This document shows, piece after piece, positions 56,153 through 64,000 of a stretch of 64,000 nt of DNA. The stretch is taken from assembly GCA_965224205.1 (NCBI GenBank), contig CBDCYN010000013.1, forward strand, positions 152,804 to 216,803, in the 5' to 3' direction. Each line of letters begins with the position of its first letter. Positions within the stretch are counted from its first letter, which is position 1. This DNA comes from CBDCYN01 sp965224205. Its GTDB lineage: Bacteria > Planctomycetota > Phycisphaerae > Phycisphaerales > Phycisphaeraceae. A program made the position numbers and the translations under genes. The notes beneath the pieces are model-generated. The model saw nothing but the letters and a program-made list of their open reading frames with translations, did not search any database and had not been told where the DNA came from.

Positions 56153-59100
56153 ATGCGTCATGTCGTGCGAAAGCTAGCCGGTCTGCACCGCCAACCCACC
56201 TGCCGTTCAGCACGGAGAGCCGCTCTGCGGCGTCTTCGCCGTCAAAGGGCTCAAGACACGGGGCGGGTCATGCTTGAGCAGCTCGAGCCCCGCGTGTTGA
56301 TGTCCGCCTCCCTGCTGGGCCACGACCTTGACCACGACAACGAGCCTCATGTCCTGCCCCTATTCGATTCCGCCATCGTGATCGAAGACAACGATACCTC
56401 CTCCCCCGTCGCGGGGACACTGTCCGAAACGTTTTCGCTGCACTCCAACCCCGGGGCCAAGCACACGATCTACCTCGATTTCGACGGCCACACCACCGAG
56501 GGCACCGCGTGGAACAGTTGGAAGTCGATCACCACCATTAACACCCCGGCCTACGATATCGACGATGACCCGCTCACATTTAACAACACCGAGCTGAGTC
56601 GGATCCAGAACATCTTCCTGCGGGTGGCCGAGGACTTTATCCCATTCGACGTGAACGTGACCACCGAAGAGCCGCCCCTCGACCACCTCAAGAAAAACGG
56701 TAGCTCCGACACCCACTGGGGCGTGCGGGTCGTCATCGGCGGGTCCAGCAGCGACTGGCTGGGTCAGTCCGCGGGGGGGATCGCGTACGTCAATTCGTTC
56801 AACTGGACCAGTGACACCCCCACGTTCGTGTTCGAAAACCAGCTGGGCAACGGCAGCGAGAAGCTCATCGCCGAAGCGACCAGCCATGAAGTGGGCCACA
56901 CGCTGGGCCTCAATCACGACGGCAAATCCAGCCAAGCTTATTACAGTGGGCACGGATCGGGCGAAACCAGCTGGGCCCCGATTATGGGCGTCGGCTACAG
57001 CCGCACCCTCACTCAATGGAGTAAGGGTGAATACTCGGGCGCTACCAATAGTCAAGACGATCTCGACGTCATCACCACGCGCAACGGGTTCGGTTACCGA
57101 GCCGACGATCACGGCGGCAACCTCTCGTCAGCGTCCAACCTGACCGTTAGCGGGATCAACCTCACCGGGTCTGGGATCATCGAACGTAACACCGATTTCG
57201 ATGTCTTCGAATTCTCCACCAGCGGCGGAGCGGTCACCTTCGATATCCAGCCGTCCCAGCAGGGGCCCAACCTTGACGTCCTCGCGGAATTGCTCGACAG
57301 CAACGGGAACGTGATCGCCACCTCGAACCCCGAAAACCTGATCAGCGCCAGCATCAATGAAACCGTCGCTGCGGGGACCTATTACTTGCGGATCACCGGA
57401 ACCGGCAAGGGCGACCCGCTCAACGGCGGGTACTCCGACTACGCCAGCCTCGGGCAGTACACCATCGCCGGCCAGATCGACGCCGGAATCGTCCAGACCG
57501 TGAACGTCACGATCGACGATGTCGTCGTCGATGAGTCGTCGGGTACGGCGACGTTCAAGGTGACGTTGTCGGGGGCGGCGAGCGAGTCGGTGAGCGTGTT
57601 GGTGTCGACGGCTGACGGGACGGCGGTCAGCGGCTCGGACTATGAATCGTTGAGCAAGACGCTGACGTTCTCACCGGGCCAGACGCAGAAGTGGGTGACG
57701 GTGACGGTATTGAACGACGGTGTCCAGGAGCCCAGCGAGACGTTCACGTTGGAGCTGTCGGATCTGACGGGCCCGGCGGAGTTGGGCGACGGGGTGGGCG
57801 AAGCGACGATCGAAGACGACGACGCGGTGGTGGTGAGCGTGGGCGACGTGTCGGTGGACGAGTCGTCGGGTACGGCGACGTTCAAGGTGACGTTGTCGGG
57901 GGCGGCGAGCGAGTCGGTGAGCGTGTTGGTGTCGACGGCTGACGGGACGGCGGTCAGCGGCTCGGACTATGAATCGTTGAGCAAGACGGTGACGTTCTCA
58001 CCGGGTCAGACGCAGAAGTGGGTGACGGTGACGGTATTGAACGACGGTGTCCAGGAGCCCAGCGAGACGTTCACGTTGGAGCTGTCGGATCTGACGGGCC
58101 CGGCGGAGTTGGGCGACGGGGTGGGCGAAGCGACGATCGAAGACGACGACGCGGTGGTGGTGAGCGTGGGCGACGTGTCGGTGGACGAGTCGTCGGGTAC
58201 GGCGACGTTCAAGGTGACGTTGTCGGGGGCGGCGAGCGAGTCGGTGAGCGTGTTGGTGTCGACGGCTGACGGGACGGCGGTCAGCGGCTCGGACTATGAA
58301 TCGTTGAGCAAGACGCTGACGTTCTCACCGGGCCAGACGCAGAAGTGGGTGACGGTGACGGTATTGAACGACGGTGTCCAGGAGCCCAGCGAGACGTTCA
58401 CGTTGGAGCTGTCGGATCTGACGGGCCCGGCGGAGTTGGGCGACGGGGTGGGCGAAGCGACGATCGAAGACGACGACGCGGTGGTGGTGAGCGTGGGCGA
58501 CGTGTCGGTGGACGAGTCGTCGGGTACGGCGACGTTCAAGGTGACGTTGTCGGGGGCGGCGAGCGAGTCGGTGAGCGTGTTGGTCACGACGGCTGACGGG
58601 ACGGCGGTCAGCGGCTCGGACTATGAATCGTTGAGCAAGACGCTGACGTTCTCACCGGGCCAGACGCAGAAGTGGGTGACGGTGACGGTATTGAACGACG
58701 GGGTCCAGGAGCCCAGCGAGACGTTCACGTTGGAGCTGTCGGATCTGACGGGCCCGGCGGAGTTGGGCGACGGATTGGGCGAAGCGACGATCGAAGACGA
58801 CGACGCGGTGGTGGTGAGCGTGGGCGACGTGTCGGTGGACGAGTCGTCGGGTACGGCGACGTTCAAGGTGACGTTGTCGGGGGCGGCGAGCGAGTCGGTG
58901 AGCGTGTTGGTGTCGACGGCTGACGGGACGGCGGTCAGCGGCTCGGACTATGAATCGTTGAGCAAGACGCTGACGTTCTCACCGGGCCAGACGCAGAAGT
59001 GGGTGACGGTGACGGTATTGAACGACGGTGTCCAGGAGCCCAGCGAGACGTTCACGTTGGAGCTGTCGGATCTGACGGGCCCGGCGGAGTTGGGCGACGG

Positions 59101-61996
59101 GGTGGGCGAAGCGACGATCGAAGACGACGACGCGGTGGTGGTGAGCGTGGGCGACGTGTCGGTGGACGAGTCGTCGGGTACGGCGACGTTCAAGGTGACG
59201 TTGTCGGGGGCGGCGAGCGAGTCGGTGAGCGTGTTGGTGTCGACGGCTGACGGGACGGCGGTCAGCGGCTCGGACTATGAATCGTTGAGCAAGACGGTGA
59301 CGTTCTCACCGGGCCAGACGCAGAAGTGGGTGACGGTGACGGTATTGAACGACGGGGTCCAGGAGCCCAGCGAGACGTTCACGTTGGAGCTGTCGGATCT
59401 GACGGGCCCGGCGGAGTTGGGCGACGGATTGGGCGAAGCGACGATCGAAGACGACGACGCGGTGGTGGTGAGCGTGGGCGACGTGTCGGTGGACGAGTCG
59501 TCGGGTACGGCGACGTTCAAGGTGACGTTGTCGGGGGCGGCGAGCGAGTCGGTGAGCGTGTTGGTGTCGACGGCTGACGGGACGGCGGTCAGCGGCTCGG
59601 ACTATGAATCGTTGAGCAAGACGCTGACGTTCTCACCGGGTCAGACGCAGAAGTGGGTGACGGTGACGGTATTGAACGACGGTGTCCAGGAGCCCAGCGA
59701 GACGTTCACGTTGGAGCTGTCGGATCTGACGGGCCCGGCGGAGTTGGGCGACGGGGTGGGCGAAGCGACGATCGAAGACGACGACGCGGTGGTGGTGAGC
59801 GTGGGCGACGTGTCGGTGGACGAGTCGTCGGGTACGGCGACGTTCAAGGTGACGTTGTCGGGGGCGGCGAGCGAGTCGGTGAGCGTGTTGGTGTCGACGG
59901 CTGACGGGACGGCGGTCAGCGGCTCGGACTATGAATCGTTGAGCAAGACGGTGACGTTCTCACCGGGCCAGACGCAGAAGTGGGTGACGGTGACGGTATT
60001 GAACGACGGTGTCCAGGAGCCCAGCGAGACGTTCACGTTGGAGCTGTCGGATCTGACGGGCCCGGCGGAGTTGGGCGACGGGGTGGGCGAAGCGACGATC
60101 GAAGACGACGACGCGGTGGTGGTGAGCGTGGGCGACGTGTCGGTGGACGAGTCGTCGGGTACGGCGACGTTCAAGGTGACGTTGTCGGGGGCGGCGAGCG
60201 AGTCGGTGAGCGTGTTGGTGTCGACGGCTGACGGGACGGCGGTCAGCGGCTCGGACTATGAATCGTTGAGCAAGACGCTGACGTTCTCACCGGGTCAGAC
60301 GCAGAAGTGGGTGACGGTGACGGTATTGAACGACGGTGTCCAGGAGCCCAGCGAGACGTTCACGTTGGAGCTGTCGGATCTGACGGGCCCGGCGGAGTTG
60401 GGCGACGGGGTGGGCGAAGCGACGATCGAAGACGACGACGCGGTGGTGGTGAGCGTGGGCGACGTGTCGGTGGACGAGTCGTCGGGTACGGCGACGTTCA
60501 AGGTGACGTTGTCGGGGGCGGCGAGCGAGTCGGTGAGCGTGTTGGTGTCGACGGCTGACGGGACGGCGGTCAGCGGCTCGGACTATGAATCGTTGAGCAA
60601 GACGCTGACGTTCTCACCGGGCCAGACGCAGAAGTGGGTGACGGTGACGGTATTGAACGACGGTGTCCAGGAGCCCAGCGAGACGTTCACGTTGGAGCTG
60701 TCGGATCTGACGGGCCCGGCGGAGTTGGGCGACGGGGTGGGCGAAGCGACGATCGAAGACGACGACGCGGTGGTGGTGAGCGTGGGCGACGTGTCGGTGG
60801 ACGAGTCGTCGGGTACGGCGACGTTCAAGGTGACGTTGTCGGGGGCGGCGAGCGAGTCGGTGAGCGTGTTGGTCACGACGGCTGACGGGACGGCGGTCAG
60901 CGGCTCGGACTATGAATCGTTGAGCAAGACGCTGACGTTCTCACCGGGCCAGACGCAGAAGTGGGTGACGGTGACGGTATTGAACGACGGGGTCCAGGAG
61001 CCCAGCGAGACGTTCACGTTGGAGCTGTCGGATCTGACGGGCCCGGCGGAGTTGGGCGACGGATTGGGCGAAGCGACGATCGAAGACGACGACGCGGTGG
61101 TGGTGAGCGTGGGCGACGTGTCGGTGGACGAGTCGTCGGGTACGGCGACGTTCAAGGTGACGTTGTCGGGGGCGGCGAGCGAGTCGGTGAGCGTGTTGGT
61201 GTCGACGGCTGACGGGACGGCGGTCAGCGGCTCGGACTATGAATCGTTGAGCAAGACGGTGACGTTCTCACCGGGCCAGACGCAGAAGTGGGTGACGGTG
61301 ACGGTATTGAACGACGGTGTCCAGGAGCCCAGCGAGACGTTCACGTTGGAGCTGTCGGATCTGACGGGCCCGGCGGAGTTGGGCGACGGGGTGGGCGAAG
61401 CGACGATCGAAGACGACGACGCGGTGGTGGTGAGCGTCAGTGATGCCGAGATCACCGAAGGCACCCCGTCCGAAGGCAAGCTGCGTACGGTCATTGCTGA
61501 CAGTATGACGTTTACGATCAACCTCTCAGGCCCATCGAGCGAAGCGGTGACGGTGACGTATACCACCGTGGATGGGACTGCACGTGATACGAAGGATTTT
61601 GTCCAGGCCCAAGGCACGGTGACGTTCGAGCCAGGCGAGACGAGCAAAACAGTCGATGTTGGGGTCGTCGCGGACTTCTGGGTTGAAAAGGATGAAGTAT
61701 TTACACTCCAGCTTGTGGGTGCGACCAACGCGACCATCCAAGACGATCAGGGTGTGGGGACCATCATCAACGACGATCTAAAAGGTTCCGCCCGCAAGTT
61801 AAGGCAGAGCCGATACAGCCGGTTCCGCACCGGCGCCGCGATGGCTCTTAAGGACCTTGAAATCGGACAGCTGCTGTCTTCATCGGCCACGTCATCGTCC
61901 GGCACGACGCCATCTTTCTCTTCGTCAGGCTTCAAGCTGCGAGAGATCATTGCCAGCACGGATGGAGACGACAGCCGTGGGCTGAAGGTCGGGTGA
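56153..61996 (+). CDS. Giant secreted zincin metalloprotease-like protein with 13 Calx-beta repeats
   Basis: 1947 aa. The basic N-terminus leads to LEQLEPRVLMSAS (41-53), the planctomycete LEPR-type export signature. A metallopeptidase-like domain (about 95-310) has the extended zinc motif HEVGHTLGLNHDG (245-257) and a Met-turn candidate IMGVGYSR, as in metzincins. A PPC-like beta domain follows (about 320-450). From residue 459 come twelve 109-aa Calx-beta repeats, each with VDESSGTATFKVTLSGAASE, DGTAVSGSDYE and DGVQEPSETFTLELSD, and a diverged thirteenth (VTVTYTTVDGTARDTKDFVQ). These bind Ca2+ in other proteins. The last ~75 residues are Ser-rich. Surface adhesin/protease is the likely role. 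Confidence 0.88.
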   Translation: MRHVVRKLAGLHRQPTCRSARRAALRRLRRQRAQDTGRVMLEQLEPRVLMSASLLGHDLDHDNEPHVLPLFDSAIVIEDNDTSSPVAGTLSETFSLHSNPGAKHTIYLDFDGHTTEGTAWNSWKSITTINTPAYDIDDDPLTFNNTELSRIQNIFLRVAEDFIPFDVNVTTEEPPLDHLKKNGSSDTHWGVRVVIGGSSSDWLGQSAGGIAYVNSFNWTSDTPTFVFENQLGNGSEKLIAEATSHEVGHTLGLNHDGKSSQAYYSGHGSGETSWAPIMGVGYSRTLTQWSKGEYSGATNSQDDLDVITTRNGFGYRADDHGGNLSSASNLTVSGINLTGSGIIERNTDFDVFEFSTSGGAVTFDIQPSQQGPNLDVLAELLDSNGNVIATSNPENLISASINETVAAGTYYLRITGTGKGDPLNGGYSDYASLGQYTIAGQIDAGIVQTVNVTIDDVVVDESSGTATFKVTLSGAASESVSVLVSTADGTAVSGSDYESLSKTLTFSPGQTQKWVTVTVLNDGVQEPSETFTLELSDLTGPAELGDGVGEATIEDDDAVVVSVGDVSVDESSGTATFKVTLSGAASESVSVLVSTADGTAVSGSDYESLSKTVTFSPGQTQKWVTVTVLNDGVQEPSETFTLELSDLTGPAELGDGVGEATIEDDDAVVVSVGDVSVDESSGTATFKVTLSGAASESVSVLVSTADGTAVSGSDYESLSKTLTFSPGQTQKWVTVTVLNDGVQEPSETFTLELSDLTGPAELGDGVGEATIEDDDAVVVSVGDVSVDESSGTATFKVTLSGAASESVSVLVTTADGTAVSGSDYESLSKTLTFSPGQTQKWVTVTVLNDGVQEPSETFTLELSDLTGPAELGDGLGEATIEDDDAVVVSVGDVSVDESSGTATFKVTLSGAASESVSVLVSTADGTAVSGSDYESLSKTLTFSPGQTQKWVTVTVLNDGVQEPSETFTLELSDLTGPAELGDGVGEATIEDDDAVVVSVGDVSVDESSGTATFKVTLSGAASESVSVLVSTADGTAVSGSDYESLSKTVTFSPGQTQKWVTVTVLNDGVQEPSETFTLELSDLTGPAELGDGLGEATIEDDDAVVVSVGDVSVDESSGTATFKVTLSGAASESVSVLVSTADGTAVSGSDYESLSKTLTFSPGQTQKWVTVTVLNDGVQEPSETFTLELSDLTGPAELGDGVGEATIEDDDAVVVSVGDVSVDESSGTATFKVTLSGAASESVSVLVSTADGTAVSGSDYESLSKTVTFSPGQTQKWVTVTVLNDGVQEPSETFTLELSDLTGPAELGDGVGEATIEDDDAVVVSVGDVSVDESSGTATFKVTLSGAASESVSVLVSTADGTAVSGSDYESLSKTLTFSPGQTQKWVTVTVLNDGVQEPSETFTLELSDLTGPAELGDGVGEATIEDDDAVVVSVGDVSVDESSGTATFKVTLSGAASESVSVLVSTADGTAVSGSDYESLSKTLTFSPGQTQKWVTVTVLNDGVQEPSETFTLELSDLTGPAELGDGVGEATIEDDDAVVVSVGDVSVDESSGTATFKVTLSGAASESVSVLVTTADGTAVSGSDYESLSKTLTFSPGQTQKWVTVTVLNDGVQEPSETFTLELSDLTGPAELGDGLGEATIEDDDAVVVSVGDVSVDESSGTATFKVTLSGAASESVSVLVSTADGTAVSGSDYESLSKTVTFSPGQTQKWVTVTVLNDGVQEPSETFTLELSDLTGPAELGDGVGEATIEDDDAVVVSVSDAEITEGTPSEGKLRTVIADSMTFTINLSGPSSEAVTVTYTTVDGTARDTKDFVQAQGTVTFEPGETSKTVDVGVVADFWVEKDEVFTLQLVGATNATIQDDQGVGTIINDDLKGSARKLRQSRYSRFRTGAAMALKDLEIGQLLSSSATSSSGTTPSFSSSGFKLREIIASTDGDDSRGLKVG
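57529..61452 (+). repeat. Twelve tandem 327-bp repeats coding Calx-beta domains
   Basis: Period exactly 327 bp (109 codons), twelve units. Units differ at a handful of positions, such as VLVS/VLVT, SKTL/SKTV and GDGV/GDGL. The near-identity at DNA level, including third codon positions, shows recent amplification or continual gene conversion. Assembly of such an array from short reads would be unreliable, so the copy number may differ in the real genome. Confidence 0.95.
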
Positions 61997-62101
61997 GGAT
62001 GTTGGATCTGATCTATGCGGTGGCTCACGATTGGCGGACAGTGGAGATCATTATACCCATGTAAACGGCGGAGCATCTCTGAAACCCAAAGTCAAGACAT
62101 A

Positions 62102-63249
62102 TACCTTCCTCGGGTGAGTTTGTCTGATCGGTAGAATAGGCTGACGTTAGCGGTTTGATTTTACTACGAAGTCACTGGACACAGGAGGCATGGATGCTTC
62201 AGATCACATTGACGGACGATGCGGTGGCGGCGTTGGATCGGGGGCGTTTTAGCGATCCAGATCCGCGGGTGCGGCGGAAGTTGCAGGTGGTTTGGCTCAA
62301 GAGCCATGGGTTGGCACATCGGCAGATCGCGGCCTTGGCAGGGGTCAGCAGCCGGACGGTGCAGCGTTATTTGAATACGTACCTCGACGGTGGGATCGAG
62401 GCGTTGAGGCAAAACGGCTACCGGGGTCAGCCCAGTCAATTGAACGCGCACGGCCCGAAGGTCAAGGCGTCTTTGGAACAACACCCGCCGTCGACGATCC
62501 ACGAGGCGAGCCATCAGATCACGCAACTCACCGGTCTGCGTCGCGGCCCGACGCAAGTGCGAGCTTTTTTGAAACGGCTGGGTCTGCGTCGTCGCAAGCT
62601 CGGGGGTGTGCCGGGCAAGCTTGATCAGGCCAAGCATCAACAGCAGCGTGAATTCCTTGAACAGACCCTCGATCCGGCTTTGGACGAAGCCGAACGGGGT
62701 GATCGCAGGGTTTTTTTGTAGACGCCTGCCACTTCGTCCATGGCGCGTTTCTGTGCTACGTGTGGTGCGTGGTGAGGCTGTTCATCCGCACGCCCACCGG
62801 CCGCCGCCGGCTGAACGTGTTGGGGGCGTTGGATTTCGTGACCCGAGAGTTGGTGACCGTCACGAACACGACGTACATCACGGCCCAAACGGTCTGCGAA
62901 TTACTCGAGACGCTCGCGGGGCGTTACCCCGGCCAAGCGATCACCCTGGTGCTGGACAACGCGCGGTATCAACGCTGCCGGTTGGTCCAAGATCGGGCCG
63001 TGGGGTTGGGCATCGAGTTGATGTTCCTGCCGTCCTACTCGCCGCACCTGAACCTGATCGAACGGATCTGGGGCCTGCTCAAGAAACGCTGCCTCAACGG
63101 CCGGTACTACGAAACGTTCGATCGATTTCAGCAAGCCATCCACGACGGCATCGCCAAGCTGGCCACCGACGACAAACCCAACGTCCAAACCCTCATCACC
63201 CGCAACTTCCAACACTTCAACAATCGGACAATCTTAGCCGCGTGAGGTA
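62102..63249 (+). mobile_element. IS630-family insertion sequence, copy 2
   Basis: 1148 bp, same length as copy 1 at 10914-12061 and no visible difference, flanked by TA (62100-62101 and 63250-63251). It interrupts the remains of a tyrosine integrase gene running on the minus strand. Confidence 0.93.
62194..63245 (+). CDS. IS630-family transposase made by -1 frameshifting, copy 2
   Basis: Same structure as in copy 1: orfA 62194-62721 (AGGAGG 5 bases before the ATG), T7 run at 62711-62717 with slippery heptamer T_TTT_TTG, and orfB in the -1 frame to the TGA at 63243. The three catalytic residues (Asp in FFVDACHF, Asp in LVLDNARY, Glu in LNLIERIW) are all present. Identity of the two copies suggests recent transposition. 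Confidence 0.88.
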
Positions 63250-63986
63250 TATGTCGGTCGGGGGTGAAGATCCAGATGTGGCCGGTGGTGTCAAGATCAA
63301 CAGCCCGAAGGGTGAGCAATTCTCCACCGCGCCGCGCCCGTAAACAGCTGTAACTGAATCAGTCCCCAAACCTGACGTGAAACATGATCCCTAATGGCTT
63401 CAATGTGGGCATCGGGAACGGGTCGCTTACGCTGGCTTTCTTTAGCAGCTGATCGTCCCCGTCGTAACCCCTTAACAGCGCTTAAACCGTAGTGGACCGA
63501 AGGATCGACCAGTTCATTCGCCACGCCCCAGGCGAACATCATCTTGATAAACCCGACGGACTCATTGATCGTGGACCGGGCAAGCCCTCTCTGGATGAAA
63601 TGATCGCGGATGGTCTTAAGTGCCAGCGGGCCAAACTCGTTGGCTTGGCTGAGACCGTAGAGTTGGCGTACCGGCTTCAAGGACCGGTAGATCTTGCGAG
63701 CGTACTCAGAGAGTTGACCTTCGGGATCACGGAACGATGCTTGCACATGCTGCCAAAATCGGGCATTGAGTTCGACCACTGCGATCTCTTCCACGGCGAC
63801 TGGCAACTGTCCCCCTTGGGCAGTCCATTCCGCGATGAGCCGGTGGTAAGCCTCCCTGCTCTTCGGGTCTTCGTAGGGCCCCAGATAGTGACGCTTGCCG
63901 TTTAGCTCAACGAACGCCTGATCCACGGATCGGGGACGCTTCTGCTTACGGTACTTGGGGGGACGGTGAAACGCGGGCTTGGCCAT
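63250..63986 (-). pseudogene. Tyrosine recombinase (phage-type integrase) relic
   Basis: Starts at the ATG at 63986 (AGGAG 9 bases upstream). 229 codons are open: a basic N-terminus (PPKYRKQKRPRSVDQAFVEL), an SAM-like core-binding domain (about 60-180) and the beginning of the catalytic domain, LIQLQLFTGA, i.e. the box with the first catalytic Arg. At about 63330 an extra G shifts the frame; in the corrected frame RGGELLTLRAVDLDTTGHIW continues, then IFTPDRH, where the IS630-family element begins at 63249. Beyond the IS the sequence reaches a stop at once, so the C-terminal His/Tyr part had been lost already. Not functional. Confidence 0.82.
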
Positions 63987-64000
63987 GGCAACTGCTCCTG

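Noticed and set aside
57640..61155. Series of ~81-aa minus-strand and 83-aa plus-strand open frames at 327-base intervals
   Set aside because: They are other-frame readings of the Calx-beta repeats, without ribosome-binding sites, appearing only because the repeat lacks stops in those frames.
57529..61452. Regularly spaced 327-bp repeats, at first sight like a large array of a mobile or CRISPR type
   Set aside because: The period is a multiple of three, the plus frame is open throughout and codes a known Calx-beta domain, and there are no unique spacers.

Overview
The window is a high-GC bacterial chromosome segment that looks planctomycete, most likely class Phycisphaerae. The evidence is three PEP-CTERM sorting proteins, a giant surface protein with the LEPRVLMS N-terminal signature, an HYExAFE-type protein, zinc-ribbon/FHA/PilZ regulators, and small operons spread over both strands and separated by repeat-bearing spacers. 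No rRNA, tRNA or CRISPR array was recognised.

Layout. 1-4259 (minus): a vWA protein, a secreted TPR-like protein, ExbB and two ExbD, which together look like an energised envelope machine. 5146-10539: a LysM protein, a PEP-CTERM protein and ClpB. 10914-12061: an IS630-family element that has replaced the last codons of rlmN. 13731-17854: a lipoprotein, two PEP-CTERM proteins and an orphan cytochrome b C-terminal subunit. 18218-23391: argH, an FHA-GAF histidine kinase, a membrane protein, rplM and rpsI. 23624-27013: a HYExAFE protein with a nuclease-like motif, an FHA protein, a zinc-ribbon gene split by a frameshift, and a DUF3565 protein. 28058-28369: a Lys/Ala-rich histone-like gene with a perfect terminator. 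28514-33614: an IS pile-up in which an IS481-family element, with a perfect 7-bp target duplication, carries an IS256-family element in its transposase and an IS630-family element in its right end; it sits just inside an old IS256 left end, and a further IS630-family element follows. 33705-46744: housekeeping genes (M16 peptidase, methyltransferase, PilZ-DnaJ protein, rhomboid, Nudix, Dtd, transaldolase, HflX, ribosomal protein S1).

The most unusual part is 46907-55532 (minus). A C39-peptidase ABC exporter and an HlyD-type adaptor are followed by eleven small genes, all with a double-glycine leader of the form V/I-T/S-x-x-E-A-x-x-I-E/Q-G-G and with very different mature parts. No modification enzyme is visible. 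Nine of the intercistronic gaps carry the same two-hairpin layout. The stem sequences differ from gap to gap but stay complementary, which suggests a conserved structured RNA in each precursor cassette. A rho-independent terminator closes the locus.

56153-61996 encodes a 1947-aa secreted zinc metalloprotease-like protein with twelve almost identical 109-aa Calx-beta repeats plus a diverged thirteenth. It is followed by a second copy of the first IS630-family element, inserted in an already frameshifted tyrosine integrase relic at the window end. Two families of dispersed intergenic repeats and a small MITE-like palindrome lie in the spacers.
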